NCBI RefSeq assembly: GCF_002754935.1
Contig: NZ_CP018092.1
Span: forward strand, 2,108,001 to 2,172,000
DNA: 64,000 nucleotides
DNA from: Thermostichus lividus PCC 6715
GTDB taxonomy: Bacteria; Cyanobacteriota; Cyanobacteriia; Thermosynechococcales; Thermosynechococcaceae
Direction of reading: 5' to 3'
Made by a program: the position numbers and the translations under genes. Each line of letters begins with the position of its first letter. The first letter of the stretch is position 1. The notes below the pieces were generated by a model that did no database searches, was not told where the DNA came from, and saw nothing but the letters and a program-made list of their open reading frames with translations. This document shows, piece after piece, positions 8,081 to 19,191 of the stretch.

Positions 8081-10153
8081 ATGGATATTCCCCGTCTCCA
8101 CCCCGATACCATTGAAGCCGTGCGTGAAGCCGTCAACATCGTCGATGTAGTGGCAGCGCATGTTGTGTTGAGCAAACGGGGACGGGAGTACGTTGGCTGT
8201 TGCCCCTTCCACGACGAAAAAACTCCTAGCTTCACGGTTAGCCCCAGCAAAGGGTTTTATTACTGCTTTGGCTGTGGGGCGGGGGGGAATGCCATTAAGT
8301 TCCTGATGGAACTGCAAAAACGCTCCTTTGGCGATGTGGTACTGGAGTTAGCTCAGCAGTATCAGGTGCCGGTGCGAACGCTAGACGCCGCCCACAAACA
8401 AGCGCTACAGGTGCGTTTATCCCTTCAAGAGCAACTCTACGAACTTCTGGCGATCGCGACTAGTTTTTATGAACACGCTCTGCGCCAACCCATCGGTGAG
8501 GCTGCCTACACCTATCTGCGGCAGCAGCGCCACTTAACGGAAGCGACAATTCAGCACTTTCGCCTAGGGTATGCACCCGCTGGTTGGCAGGTTATCTATA
8601 GCTATCTTGTTGAGCAAAAGGGCTATCCCGCTAGCTTGGTTGAACAGGCAGGGCTGATTGTCCCCCGACGCACTGCCGACGGCTACTACGACCGTTTTCG
8701 CGATCGCCTGATGATCCCCATTATGGACAGCCAAGGACGGGTGGTGGGCTTTGGCGGTCGCACCCTCAGCAACGAGGAGCCGAAATACCTCAACTCCCCC
8801 GAAACCCCCATTTTTAATAAGGGGCAGTTGCTCTTTGGCTTGGATAAAGCGCGGCAAACCATTGTTCATAAGGATCAAGCGGTTGTGGTCGAAGGCTATT
8901 TTGATGTCATGGCGCTGCACCAAGCAGGGTTAACCCAAGCAGTGGCCAGCCTTGGTACTGCCCTCAGCCAAGCCCAGATTAAACTGCTTCTGCGCTACAC
9001 CGAGTCCAAGCAGATTATCCTCAATTTCGATGCCGATACCGCAGGACAACGCGCCACCGATCGCGCCATTGGTGAAGCGGCAGACTTGGCTTACCGTGGC
9101 GATCTGACTCTACGGATTTTAACCCTACCCGCCGGTAAAGATGCCGCCGAATTTTTAGCACAAGCAACGGGCGATCGCTACCAAACCCTGCTGGATACCG
9201 CTCCCCTTTGGCTAGACTGGCAACTGGACACCACCCTTGCCCGGTACGATCTGAACCAAAGTGATCAGTTCCACCAAGCCAGCCAAGCGCTCACTCAACT
9301 GCTAGGAAAATTACCCAATGCCGCCCTGCGCAGTCACTATATCCACCGCTGTGCCGAGTTACTGGGGCGCGGTGACAGTCGCCTCATTCTGCGCTTAGAG
9401 GAATCCCTGCGGCAACAGGTACGGGGGCAACGGTGGCAGGGACGATCCCAAAAATGGCAACGCCCAGCGGACTACAACCTCCGCCAAGCTGCCGAAGAAC
9501 AATTGCTGCGACTGTACCTCCACCGGGGTGACTATCGCCCCCTCATTCGCCAGACTCTACAGGCACGGGATATTGAGTTTAGCCTATCCCACCATCGCTG
9601 GCTGTGGCGGCAAATTTTAGCCATTGAGGAAGATCTCTGCGCTGGTTTACCTGCTCCCGATGATCCCTATACAGCCGAATGGCTGCTGTCCCCGACTACC
9701 GATACCGCCACACGCCTCACAGAGGTAGATTTGGTCAGCCGCCTCTTTGATGCCATCAGTGAAGATAACCACGCCAACATGATTGCCCCCCTGCTGCACC
9801 TTGATGAAATCACTGCCGTTAGCTTAGAGCGACCCGAATTAACCATCCAAGCAACTGCCGCCGTCTTGGAGCGCATTGCCGTCGAGAAACGCTGTCGCTA
9901 TCTTTTGCAGTCTTGGCAAGAAACTGTAGCTCTCATTTTAAGTGAGGCTCCCGCTAGTGAAGCTCTCCGCCAATACCTTGAGCGCATGATCACCAGCCCT
10001 AGTACCGACATTCAGAGTATTCCCGGCATTGATGCGGATCGCCTACAGGCTTTAGAGCAATTGCGCCACGACTATTACCAGCACCGCCAGTATTTGCAGC
10101 AATTAGACGAAGAACGCTGCCCACCCTTCAATGCAATCCGCAGCTTGTCCTAG
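8081..10153 (+). CDS. dnaG: DNA primase
   Basis: DnaG synthesises RNA primers at the replication fork. Domains in order: CHC2 zinc finger (residues about 35-70; CPFHDEKTPSF and YYCFGCGAGGN), RNA polymerase/Toprim core (about 230-350; GRVVGFGGRTL, VVVEGYFDVMAL, LNFDADTAG), and a C-terminal helicase-binding region rich in Leu/Gln. Length 690 aa is slightly above the bacterial average, as in other cyanobacteria. ATG 8081 gives MDIPRLHPDTIEAVRE, matching the family start. In many bacteria dnaG sits with rpsU and rpoD; here it follows rpiA, so that operon is not conserved. Confidence 0.97.
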   Translation: MDIPRLHPDTIEAVREAVNIVDVVAAHVVLSKRGREYVGCCPFHDEKTPSFTVSPSKGFYYCFGCGAGGNAIKFLMELQKRSFGDVVLELAQQYQVPVRTLDAAHKQALQVRLSLQEQLYELLAIATSFYEHALRQPIGEAAYTYLRQQRHLTEATIQHFRLGYAPAGWQVIYSYLVEQKGYPASLVEQAGLIVPRRTADGYYDRFRDRLMIPIMDSQGRVVGFGGRTLSNEEPKYLNSPETPIFNKGQLLFGLDKARQTIVHKDQAVVVEGYFDVMALHQAGLTQAVASLGTALSQAQIKLLLRYTESKQIILNFDADTAGQRATDRAIGEAADLAYRGDLTLRILTLPAGKDAAEFLAQATGDRYQTLLDTAPLWLDWQLDTTLARYDLNQSDQFHQASQALTQLLGKLPNAALRSHYIHRCAELLGRGDSRLILRLEESLRQQVRGQRWQGRSQKWQRPADYNLRQAAEEQLLRLYLHRGDYRPLIRQTLQARDIEFSLSHHRWLWRQILAIEEDLCAGLPAPDDPYTAEWLLSPTTDTATRLTEVDLVSRLFDAISEDNHANMIAPLLHLDEITAVSLERPELTIQATAAVLERIAVEKRCRYLLQSWQETVALILSEAPASEALRQYLERMITSPSTDIQSIPGIDADRLQALEQLRHDYYQHRQYLQQLDEERCPPFNAIRSLS

Positions 10154-10313
10154 CCTTGCTATCAAGAGTCTTTCGAGTGCACCAGCCATAGCCGATAAGT
10201 ACCCTCATAGGTGCGAAAGAATCTAAGCCAACTGACTAACAGTGTGACATCCTCCCGACGCTGATGTTTCGCATACACCGCGGGACTTATCGCTCCCCGA
10301 ACCTCTCATTAAG

Positions 10314-11183
10314 TTAACGATTGGGTTGAGAGTCTAGCCACATTGCGAGATCGTTAAAGTCTTGGAAATCGAGAAGAGCTTCTCCTAAAGCATCCAACTG
10401 TTCGAGAGATAGCCCACGGATATGTTGAACCACGGCATCGGGTAGTGTCCCGAATCGGCGGCGGAGTTGGCGGAGAATAAGCGTACATTCTCCCTCCAGT
10501 TGTCCTTCTTGTCGCCCTTCTTGTCGGCCACGCTGAAGCCCAATTTTCTCTCCCTCTCGTTGTCCTTCTTGAAGAATTTCTTGGTAAATCACGGATTCGC
10601 GCATCATTCCCTCCCGAAAAATCGCTTGAATCAGCTCCTTACTGTACTGTAACCCAGCGAGCAGTTGAACGATGGTACTCAACTCTTGCCGGGTCTGCTT
10701 GGAGTCAATCTGACGAATCTGGTCAGCAACGGCTTGCAACAAACCAGCTTCGTTATTTGTTTTCCCCAACACTGCAAAGGGCAATAGACCAGGAATGGCA
10801 AAAAATTGCCGTGGGTCTTCTTCCCAGAGTTTCACCACTCGGTAGCGATGAGTGGTGTTTGGCCACTCAAAGACATCGGGCACCTGCACCCGTGTTCGTC
10901 GCAGCAGAATTAAGACTTGGACAATCTCGCATTGGTAAGTGCGATAGAGCCTCAGCCAGTAGTCCAGCATCCGTAAGGGTAGGGCTGGCTCTGGTTCGAC
11001 CTGAAATTCTAGATGCAGAATGCAGTGTTGCGTTCGCACGAGGGTGACGGCATCTGCACGAATCGGTTCAAGGTTCAGTTCGGTTTTGAGAACTGAAACA
11101 TTTTCTGAGACATCGTTGAGAAGCCACTGGGTAAAGGCGGTAGGGTATTGTTCAGCAAGGTATTTACAGAGGTTATCTCGCAT
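10314..11183 (-). CDS. Rpn family (PDDEXK) nuclease / putative transposase with DUF4351 tail
   Basis: A 289-residue protein of the recombination-promoting nuclease (Rpn/YhgA-like) group common in cyanobacteria. The PD-(D/E)XK core is seen in the N-terminal half (an Asp in EPIRADAVT and the HLEFQVE strand), then a charged heptad region with repeated REGEKIG/RQEGRQEG units at about 225-250, then a DUF4351-like tail (LRRRFGTLPDAVVQHIRGLS). ATG 11183 gives MRDNLCKYLAEQYPTAF, the usual start; a longer frame to 11231 is unlikely. Such genes are mobile-element-like passengers of uncertain role. It is convergent with dnaG across a 160-bp gap in which I see no clear terminator. Confidence 0.83.
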   Translation of the reverse strand: MRDNLCKYLAEQYPTAFTQWLLNDVSENVSVLKTELNLEPIRADAVTLVRTQHCILHLEFQVEPEPALPLRMLDYWLRLYRTYQCEIVQVLILLRRTRVQVPDVFEWPNTTHRYRVVKLWEEDPRQFFAIPGLLPFAVLGKTNNEAGLLQAVADQIRQIDSKQTRQELSTIVQLLAGLQYSKELIQAIFREGMMRESVIYQEILQEGQREGEKIGLQRGRQEGRQEGQLEGECTLILRQLRRRFGTLPDAVVQHIRGLSLEQLDALGEALLDFQDFNDLAMWLDSQPNR

Positions 11184-11344
11184 TCCCCCAGTGTATCGAG
11201 AATGCACCCCACAGCCATCATGTTGCCGCAAACGGTCTTCAAGAGCCTAGAGCAGTTAAGTCTGCAGCGAAATACGTCCCTCTGACTTGGGAGATGCGAG
11301 CTTACATATCCAAGCGAGAGCGAGATTTCTATGACCGCAAAGGG

Positions 11345-13774
11345 CTAAAGTGGCCATGTCCAGTGGCTAAACTCCGGCTTATCGATCCCAAACTCGTAGG
11401 CGTAGTTGCGGGCTTCAATCTGCATATTGCGGAATTTTTCCTTGGCATGGGCACCGGCCACCTGCAACTCGGGCAGCCGGTCAATGGCATCGATCGCCAA
11501 GCTAAAGCGGTCAATTTCATTGTTAATCGCTAGCTCGAGGGGGGTGTTAATGTTGCCTTTCTCTTTATAGCCACGCACATGCAGGTTGACGTGGTTATAA
11601 CGGCGGTAGGTGAGGCGGTGAATCAGCCATGGATAACCGTGGAAGTTGAAAATAATTGGCCGATCTAGTGTGAATAGGCTATCAAAATCGCGATCGCTCA
11701 GGCCGTGGGGATGCTCTGTTTCCGGTTGCAACTTAAATAAATCCACAACGTTAATGTAGCGGATTTTCAGGTCGGGAAACTCTTGCCGCAGCAGGGCGAT
11801 CGCCGCCAAGGCTTCTTGGGTGGGAATATCCCCCGCGCTGGCCATCACCAGATCCGGCTCATAGCCTTGATCATTACTAGCCCAATCCCAAATTCCCAAT
11901 CCCTTCGTGCAGTGCTTAATGGCCGCATCCATATCCATGTACTGCAAATGCAATTGCTTATCCGACACAATGACATTCACATAGTTTTTGCTACGCAAAC
12001 AGTGATCCGCCACCGATAGCAAGGAGTTGACATCGGGCGGTAGATAAATTCGCGTCACCGCTGCACTCTTGTTACAGACCACATCCAAAAAGCCCGGATC
12101 TTGATGAGTGAAGCCATTGTGATCCTGCCGCCACACCGTCGAGGTGATCAATAAGTTCAACGAAGCAATATCAGCGCGCCACGACAGTTCATTGCAGATA
12201 CTCAGCCACTTGGCATGCTGATTAAACATTGAGTCAATGACATGCACAAAAGACTCATAGGTGGAAAAGAAGCCGTGCCGTCCTGTTAACAGGTAGCCCT
12301 CTAGCATCCCTTCCATGGTGTGCTCACTGAGCATTTCAATGACACGACCATCGGTGGATAACTCACCGCCATCTTCATCCTCTTCAAAGAATTCAGCAAT
12401 CCAGAATTTTTTGCTAACTTCATAAATGGCATTAAGTTTGTTTGAAGTGTTTTCATCAGGACCAAAGACGCGGAAATTCGTCATGTTTTGGCGCATCACA
12501 TCCCGCAGGAAAACGCCAAGGGGTCGTGTGTTTTCCACTTCTAGTTGGGCAGGCTTCTCAACGGTAATACCATACTCCCGGAAATCTGGCATTTTTAGGT
12601 CTTTGCGGAGCAGCCCCCCATTGGCATGAGGGTTCATCCCCATGCGGTAGGTGCCGGTTGGTGCCAGTGCTTTTAGATCAGGGCGAAAGGTTCCCTTATC
12701 ATCAAATAAATCTTCCGGATGGTAACTGCGCAACCACTTCTCCAGCAATTGCAGGTTTGCGGGGTTGCTGTGCACATCGGCCATGGGCACTTGGTGTGCT
12801 CGCCAGAACCCTTCTACCTTCCGTCCATTCACTTCAGCCGGCCCTGTCCAGCCCTTGGGTGTCCGCAAAATAATCATCGGCCAGCGGGGTAGAGGCGTTA
12901 CCCCCTGCTCCCGAGCTGCCTGTTGAATTTCCTTAATTTTGTTTACACAGTACTCTAGGGTTGCCGCCATTGCTTGGTGCATTGAGGGACGGTCAGAGCC
13001 TTCGACAAAGCAAGGTTCATAACCATAACCGCGAAAGAGATGCTCGAGATCGGCGTGGGGAATACGCGCCAATAGTGTGGGGTTGTTAATTTTGTAGCCA
13101 TTCAGGTGCAAAATTGGCAGGACTGCGCCATCGCGTACAGGGTTCAGGAACTTATTAATGTGCCACGAGGTAGCCAGTGGCCCTGTTTCCGATTCGCCAT
13201 CTCCTACCACTGCGGCCACAATCAGGTTGGGATTGTCAAAAGCAGCACCACAGGCATGGGAGAGCACATAACCCAGTTCTCCCCCTTCGTGAATTGAGCC
13301 GGGGGTTTCTGGGGTGCAGTGGCTACCCACACCGCCAGGAAATGAAAACTGCTTGAAAAATTTTTTGAGGCCGTGCTCATCTTCACTAATGTTGTGGTAA
13401 ATCTCGGAATAACTTCCTTCGAGATACACAGGCGCTAAGACACCGGGGGCACCGTGGCCGGGACCCGCCAGAAAAATAATCTCTTGTTGATATTTTTTAA
13501 TAATGCGGTTGAGATGAATGTAGATAAAAGAAAGTCCAGGGCTGGCTCCCCAATGCCCCAAGAGGCGTTTCTTAATGTGCTCTGGTTGCAGGGGAACTTT
13601 GAGCAGGGGGTTGTCCCGCAGGTAAATCATGCCTACCGCAAGGTAATTACAGGCACGGAAGTAAGCATCGATGGCATCCACTTCTGCAGCACTGAGGGGC
13701 TGACCCTCAATAGTGGCGCGGGCAATCCCAAACGCACGAATTGATTGAGTTGTGGGGGAGAGAGCGCTAACCAT
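11345..13774 (-). CDS. xfp: Phosphoketolase (xylulose-5-phosphate/fructose-6-phosphate)
   Basis: A thiamine-diphosphate enzyme that splits xylulose-5-P or fructose-6-P with phosphate to acetyl-phosphate plus an aldose phosphate, giving cyanobacteria a carbon-saving shunt. The 809-residue length is typical. Seen: [18 protein letters not shown], the TPP motif [11 protein letters not shown]...[10 protein letters not shown], and [12 protein letters not shown] 13774 is chosen because GAGGGA precedes it by about 5 nt; an ATG at 13786 would place that Shine-Dalgarno inside the gene. Acetate kinase or phosphotransacetylase is not adjacent. The 279-bp gap to tatD upstream (13775-14053) shows no gene; it should hold this gene's promoter. 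Confidence 0.96.
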   Translation of the reverse strand: MVSALSPTTQSIRAFGIARATIEGQPLSAAEVDAIDAYFRACNYLAVGMIYLRDNPLLKVPLQPEHIKKRLLGHWGASPGLSFIYIHLNRIIKKYQQEIIFLAGPGHGAPGVLAPVYLEGSYSEIYHNISEDEHGLKKFFKQFSFPGGVGSHCTPETPGSIHEGGELGYVLSHACGAAFDNPNLIVAAVVGDGESETGPLATSWHINKFLNPVRDGAVLPILHLNGYKINNPTLLARIPHADLEHLFRGYGYEPCFVEGSDRPSMHQAMAATLEYCVNKIKEIQQAAREQGVTPLPRWPMIILRTPKGWTGPAEVNGRKVEGFWRAHQVPMADVHSNPANLQLLEKWLRSYHPEDLFDDKGTFRPDLKALAPTGTYRMGMNPHANGGLLRKDLKMPDFREYGITVEKPAQLEVENTRPLGVFLRDVMRQNMTNFRVFGPDENTSNKLNAIYEVSKKFWIAEFFEEDEDGGELSTDGRVIEMLSEHTMEGMLEGYLLTGRHGFFSTYESFVHVIDSMFNQHAKWLSICNELSWRADIASLNLLITSTVWRQDHNGFTHQDPGFLDVVCNKSAAVTRIYLPPDVNSLLSVADHCLRSKNYVNVIVSDKQLHLQYMDMDAAIKHCTKGLGIWDWASNDQGYEPDLVMASAGDIPTQEALAAIALLRQEFPDLKIRYINVVDLFKLQPETEHPHGLSDRDFDSLFTLDRPIIFNFHGYPWLIHRLTYRRYNHVNLHVRGYKEKGNINTPLELAINNEIDRFSLAIDAIDRLPELQVAGAHAKEKFRNMQIEARNYAYEFGIDKPEFSHWTWPL

Positions 13775-14053
13775 AAATTCCCTCATACATCAACTGTTGA
13801 AGCCACGACAGCCTGCTTCAGAACTCAAAAGATAAAACAAAATGCACAGACTATCTGCTCTTTCGCCAGACTGGTACAGGCTGTTGATTCGCCAGAATGA
13901 TTCTGATGCAACGTTTCTAGAGAAAAATATCTGAAGAAAGGGCGAACCCGAGCTGCGGTTCCAGCTCGTACAAACTTCACTACACCTTTGATCCTAAACC
14001 GGCAGACTCTGGTAGTGAGGAAATACCCTGAATGTTTTAACGAATGAGCGGTT

Positions 14054-14872
14054 CTAAGGGTCAACACGCCCGGCCTGAGTCTCTAGCATTTCTGGTGGCG
14101 GCAGGCGAAAAAGGCGGCAGGCATTGATTGTTGTTTGTACCCCTAGCTCAGCTACATCACACTGACGAAGTGCTGCAATCGCTGAGGCCACAAAGCGAAC
14201 ATAACTGGGTTCATTACGCTTTTCCCCCCGCTTGGGGACAGGCGCAAGGAATGGACAATCAGTTTCAATGAGGAGGCGATCGCCCGGAACCATTTGCGCC
14301 GCCGCCTGAATTTGCTTAGCATTTTTGAAGGTTACCGTGCCACTAAAGCTAATGTATAGCCCTAGCTCTAAGAACCATTCCGTTTCCTCTGGTGTGCCGC
14401 CCCAGCAGTGCATGACCCCTTGTAGTGATCCGTACTGACGTTGAAACTGCTGCAACACATTCCGGGTTGCTGCCGCCGCCTCACGGCAATGAATAATGAC
14501 AGGCAAACTAAGGGAATGAGCCACTGCCAACTGCGCCCAAAACGCTTCCTCTTGCTGAGACTGATTGTTCGCTTTATAAAAGTCTAAGCCAGTCTCACCA
14601 ATGGCAACAACCTTGGGATCACTGGCAGCAAGGGAGGCAATAGTACTAGCCAGATCAGGATGCCACTGATCTGTATCTAGGGGATGCAAACCCACGGCCA
14701 TAAAGAGTTCTGGAAATTTTACCGTTAGGGCTTGAATGTCGGTAAACTCCGTTGGTTCAACACAGGAATGTACCAACCTGACGACCCCTGCTTCCCGCCA
14801 CCGCTGAGCTACAGTCTCTAAGTCGGCAGCAAAATTAGCAAAATTCAGATGGACGTGGGTATCCACCAGCAT
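14054..14872 (-). CDS. tatD: TatD family metal-dependent hydrolase/DNase
   Basis: A TIM-barrel amidohydrolase-type nuclease. All metal/catalytic motifs are present: DTHVHLNF at the N-terminus, [27 protein letters not shown] and [11 protein letters not shown]. Length 272 aa is about the family norm of 255-270. The role is DNA repair or 3'-5' exonuclease turnover; in cyanobacteria it is usually annotated simply as TatD. It starts 13 nt downstream of the rpsT stop, so rpsT-tatD form one operon. Confidence 0.93.
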   Translation of the reverse strand: MLVDTHVHLNFANFAADLETVAQRWREAGVVRLVHSCVEPTEFTDIQALTVKFPELFMAVGLHPLDTDQWHPDLASTIASLAASDPKVVAIGETGLDFYKANNQSQQEEAFWAQLAVAHSLSLPVIIHCREAAAATRNVLQQFQRQYGSLQGVMHCWGGTPEETEWFLELGLYISFSGTVTFKNAKQIQAAAQMVPGDRLLIETDCPFLAPVPKRGEKRNEPSYVRFVASAIAALRQCDVAELGVQTTINACRLFRLPPPEMLETQAGRVDP

Positions 14873-14885
14873 AAAAATATAAAAA

Positions 14886-15179
14886 TTAGGAAGGTTGGGT
14901 TGCTTTGTTGAAAATTCGGCTTAAGCGAGCTTTACGACGAGCACCTGTATTCCGATGAAGCACGCCGCACTTAACTGCCTTATCAATTTTGCTCACCACA
15001 GTGCTTAAACGTTGGTTCACCTCTGCTAACTGCTCGGGTGAAGGGTTGGCCGTGTATTGACTGAGGGCATTGAGGTAGTTTTTCGTCAGAGTATGTACTG
15101 CAGAGCGGTAGGATTTGTTACGGAGGCGATTGCGCTCGGCAATTTGAGCGCGCTTGGCAGCAGATTTAATGTTGGCCAC
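14886..15179 (-). CDS. rpsT: 30S ribosomal protein S20
   Basis: A 97-residue basic protein starting [21 protein letters not shown], the invariant S20 beginning, and ending in the conserved [18 protein letters not shown] block that contacts the 5' domain of 16S rRNA. Its length fits cyanobacterial S20. It heads an operon with tatD. The 246 bases upstream (15180-15425) should hold the promoter; they include a 14-bp tandem duplication (aatgagcggatcag, 15322-15349) of no obvious meaning. Confidence 0.97.
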   Translation of the reverse strand: MANIKSAAKRAQIAERNRLRNKSYRSAVHTLTKNYLNALSQYTANPSPEQLAEVNQRLSTVVSKIDKAVKCGVLHRNTGARRKARLSRIFNKATQPS

Positions 15180-15469
15180 GGGTCACCTTAGACAGCGATA
15201 ATCAACACAGTGTTTAGAACAAACACTCATTATAGCGGTTTTGCGCCTCTTAGCGTTATCGGCTCTCCATTGGTAGAGCGCAAATAACTGGATTACTCTG
15301 CTGCTAGCTGCACTCTGGCAAAATGAGCGGATCAGAATGAGCGGATCAGGATTCGCTAGCATCTCAACAAAGAACTCCGGTACACCAAGAGGATAGAGAA
15401 GCAAGAGTTCTTTCAGAATCCCCATGTCTGCTCCCCAACCACCTTGCCCGGTTTGTCAGCCAACTCATG

Positions 15470-15814
15470 TGTAGGACTGCCCGGGACCGGATTTGGGGTG
15501 GTAACTGTCGCTGTCCCACCTCAGTACAGCTCCCAGACATGCTCGTGTTGCGGCCATTTGGTCAAGGCATCCCTCAGCACTCGTCCTCATTTGTGCCAGT
15601 GCGGAACTGTGCTGGACAGAGACCCCAACGCAACTATCAAGATTTTGGAGCTAGGTTGACGTACTGTAGGGCACACAGAACCTTACGCCGGTGGAGAGGA
15701 GGCCGCTACTCATCTTCTGGAGACAGCGGTTGAGCACGTCACCTCGTTGAAGCAGGAACCTTCATCGGCGACGATGGAATCCCCTTCCTGAGCGCAGTGA
15801 AGGGAGGATGTCAA
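15470..15814 (+). mobile_element. IS200/IS605-type tnpB remnant (C-terminal zinc ribbon plus right end), class A
   Basis: Only the C-terminus of a TnpB (OrfB) protein remains: VAVPPQYSSQTCSCCGH, CQCGTVLDRDPNATIKILELG, then an in-frame TGA at 15657-15659, then the same frame continues RTVGHTEPYAGGEEAA to a stop at 15789-15791. The four cysteines of the zinc ribbon are present, but the RuvC-like catalytic part is missing. After the stop comes a hairpin (CCCTTC/GAAGGG) and the end GGGAGGATGTCAA, which resembles the right ends of the elements at 25420-25678 and 58271-58528. The sequence has lost tnpA and most of tnpB, so it is a dead relic. Confidence 0.75.
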
Positions 15815-15869
15815 TGATCGCAAATCTTTGAGGCACTTTAACATGATTGAGATAGGCGATGGAATTTTT

Positions 15870-16977
15870 CTAGGCATCGGTTTGCTGCCGCAAGTACGCT
15901 TGAATGAATCTATCAATATCGCCGTCCATCACATCTTGCACAGCGGTGCTCTCTACCTCAGTGCGCAGGTCTTTAACCAACTGGTAGGGGTGAAACACGT
16001 AGTTACGGATTTGCGTGCCCCACGCGGCTTCCACGGCATCGCCGCGAATATCGGCAATCTCTTTCGCTTTTTGCTCTTGGGCAATCACCAGTAACTTTGC
16101 CTTGAGGATGGCCAGTGCCTTTTCTTTGTTTTGCAGTTGCGATCGCTCCTGAGTGCAGCGCACAGCTAGGCCAGTGGGTTTATGGACAATGCGCACCGCC
16201 GTTTCCACCTTGTTGACATTTTGCCCTCCTTTGCCGCCACTGCGGGACGTCGTGATCTCTAGGTCTGTTTCTGGAATCTCAAGGGTGACGGACTGATCCA
16301 ACTCTGGCATGACATCCACGCCAGCAAAACTAGTCTGCCGCTTGCCATTGGCGTTAAAGGGAGAAATTCGCACCAAGCGATGCGTTCCCTTTTCTGAGCG
16401 TAAATAGCCGTAGGCATAGCGACCTTTAACTTCCAACGTTACAGACTTAATGCCAGCTTCTTCCCCCTCTGATAATTCAGCAATGTGGGTTTGGTACCCC
16501 TGTCGCTCTGCCCAGCGAGTGTACATACGCAGCAGCATTTCCACCCAGTCTTGGGCATCGGTGCCCCCTGCTCCAGCATTAATCGTTAGGATGGCATTAT
16601 TTTTATCGTAGGGGCCATTCAGAAGCTGTTCTAGTTCCCAACGACTGAGTTTTGCCTCTAGCTGTTGCAGCAGGGCGATCGCCTCATCGTAAAGCCCCGG
16701 ATCACTCTCTAGCTCCAGCAGTTCCAGCGCAGCTTCAACATGCTCAACACTCTTTTGCCAGCTTGAGAGTTGCGCTAGAGCTTCCTTAGCCTCAGTAAGC
16801 TGTTGCAGAGTCGCTTGGGCAGCAGCTTGATCAGTCCAAAAGTCAGGCTGGGCTGCCGTATGCTCAAGATCGTGAATCTTAGCGGTGAGCGCCGCAGGGT
16901 CAAAGATAGTGCTGGGCTTGACCCAGACGAGTGTTCAGAGCTGTCAAATCTCGCTTTAAGGCACTAAGATCAATCAT
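15870..16977 (-). CDS. prfB: Peptide chain release factor 2, with programmed +1 frameshift
   Basis: RF2 ends translation at UGA and UAA. The short first frame starts at ATG 16977 ([14 protein letters not shown]) and after 25 codons reaches CTT TGA C; +1 slippage continues as [15 protein letters not shown] and runs to the stop at 15870, giving 368 residues, the normal RF2 length. Seen are [15 protein letters not shown] with the SPF tripeptide that reads UGA, and [15 protein letters not shown] with the catalytic GGQ. Autoregulation by RF2 level is expected from the frameshift. A caller ignoring the shift would start this gene at an internal ATG (16544) and lose the first 140 residues or so. Confidence 0.95.
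16898..16908 (-). promoter_or_regulatory. Programmed +1 ribosomal frameshift site of prfB
   Basis: On the minus strand the sequence reads TAT CTT TGA C, identical to the slippery core of E. coli prfB, with the in-frame UGA at 16902-16900. Slippage of tRNA-Leu from CUU to UUU skips one base and resumes at GAC. The upstream internal Shine-Dalgarno-like AGGGGG of E. coli is not present: the codons before TAT are GGT CAA GCC CAG CAC. The position after codon 25 matches the site in other bacteria. Confidence 0.93.
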
Positions 16978-17233
16978 TGGCCAACAATAGCAAACTGTTG
17001 ATTAGATGGGGACTCCTCTATAGTATAGGCGAGTATAGGCGCGACAGGGGCTTAAGGAAACGGTTTGGCCGTGGCGAAAGCGCAAGATACAGTTCTTGCA
17101 TCTATGGTATATGGAGCGCGGTCGCAACCCTTAGCACACCAGTGTCGAACCCATGCAGGATTCATCAGCAGTCAACAAACCCTACGGCAAGGAGCACGAC
17201 ATAATAGAAATTAGGTTCTGAGGTTTTGCCCCT

Positions 17234-17500
17234 ATGGCTGCGTTTTACAACTGGTATCGGACATTGCTACGTCACCCTAAATACCGCTGGCTCATCATTA
17301 TTGCTAGTTTTGTCTATCTATTCAGCCCTATCGATATTGCCCCAGATTTGATTCCTGTGATTGGCCAGTTGGATGACATTACCGTAATGATGATTTTGGC
17401 CAGTGAGGTCACCCAGATTGTTATTGAGCATCTCAAAAGCAAAAAAAGTCGCGCGGATGTGCCAAGAACCACGGTTGATGTGGAGGCAGAAGCCCTCTAA
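17234..17500 (+). CDS. DUF1232 (YkvA-type) small membrane-associated protein
   Basis: An 88-residue protein with the DUF1232 core: one hydrophobic helix (WLIIIASFVYLFSPIDIAPD) followed by LIPVIGQLDDITVMMILA, containing the family's SPIDLIPD-like and G-LDD motifs. The function is unknown; members are single-pass or peripheral membrane proteins. ATG 17234 is a good start before FYNWYRTLLRHPKYRW. It is followed 81 bp later by hemB on the same strand. The 256 bases before it (divergent from prfB) hold a short repeated gtataggcg motif and no gene that I can support. Confidence 0.85.
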   Translation: MAAFYNWYRTLLRHPKYRWLIIIASFVYLFSPIDIAPDLIPVIGQLDDITVMMILASEVTQIVIEHLKSKKSRADVPRTTVDVEAEAL

Positions 17501-17575
17501 AATGCAGCACGGAAATGGGATAATCAACCTGATCGTGTTTGCTAGACACTTTTTAGCGCATTCCATTTTAATTGA

Positions 17576-18568
<993 letters not shown>

Positions 18569-18574
18569 GTTCAG

Positions 18575-19129
18575 TTAGGTTGAGGAGACGGGTTGCCGCA
18601 ATTGTTGGGTCGTCTGAAGCCAACTGGTAATCAGTTTGTCTAGCCGCTCGTCCAGTTTAGCGTCCTTGAGTTGACCTGTTGGCGTAAACGCTTGCCACGC
18701 TTGACCGATCGCCACCTGCTCTGGAATTACCCATGCATGTACCCAGCGGAGAATCACCCGCAGGTCGTTGAGGGCGTTACTGTTTGCCTGGCCACCCAGC
18801 ACACTGATCATGGCGACCACCTTGCCACTGAGTTCCGGAAAGCTCAGCAGGTCAAGGGAATTCTTCAGCACCCCACTAACACTACCGTGGTACTCAGGGG
18901 TCACCAGCAGAATGCCGTCCGCTGCCGTAACTTTGGCCTGAAATACTGCTACATCGGGGTGATCGGGGTAGTGATCCGCTCCAGTACAGAAGGGGAGGTT
19001 CAGTTGCCGTAGATCCAGCCGCTCTACGGTGGCTCCCTGAGCCGCTGCTTTGGCGATCGCTGCGTCCAAGGCCATTTGTGAGTAAGAGCCATCCCGTAAA
19101 CTACCCGCCCAGCCAATAAACTTCGGCAT
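18575..19129 (-). CDS. NAD(P)H-dependent FMN reductase
   Basis: A 184-residue flavodoxin-like protein of the NADPH-dependent FMN reductase family. The FMN phosphate loop is GSLRDGSYSQMAL near the N-terminus; TPEYHGSVSGVLKNSLD carries the typical PEYN/H-x-S motif at about residues 78-95. These enzymes reduce flavins or quinones with NADPH; a specific substrate cannot be assigned. Unlike ArsH, it lacks a long N-terminal extension. It lies between convergent hemB and a coiled-coil gene transcribed in the same direction. Confidence 0.88.
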   Translation of the reverse strand: MPKFIGWAGSLRDGSYSQMALDAAIAKAAAQGATVERLDLRQLNLPFCTGADHYPDHPDVAVFQAKVTAADGILLVTPEYHGSVSGVLKNSLDLLSFPELSGKVVAMISVLGGQANSNALNDLRVILRWVHAWVIPEQVAIGQAWQAFTPTGQLKDAKLDERLDKLITSWLQTTQQLRQPVSST

Positions 19130-19191
19130 AAAACAAACTCATAACGACTATGAATTAGTATAGCGAACCCCGATCGATCTCTCAATTACGT

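Noticed and set aside
15183-15425. 80-codon open frame on the minus strand upstream of rpsT
   Set aside because: No recognisable family, no Shine-Dalgarno, and it covers the rpsT promoter region with a tandem 14-bp repeat; most likely chance.
16977-17204. 75-codon open frame on the plus strand between prfB and the DUF1232 gene
   Set aside because: No family resemblance and poor composition; it covers the divergent promoter area.
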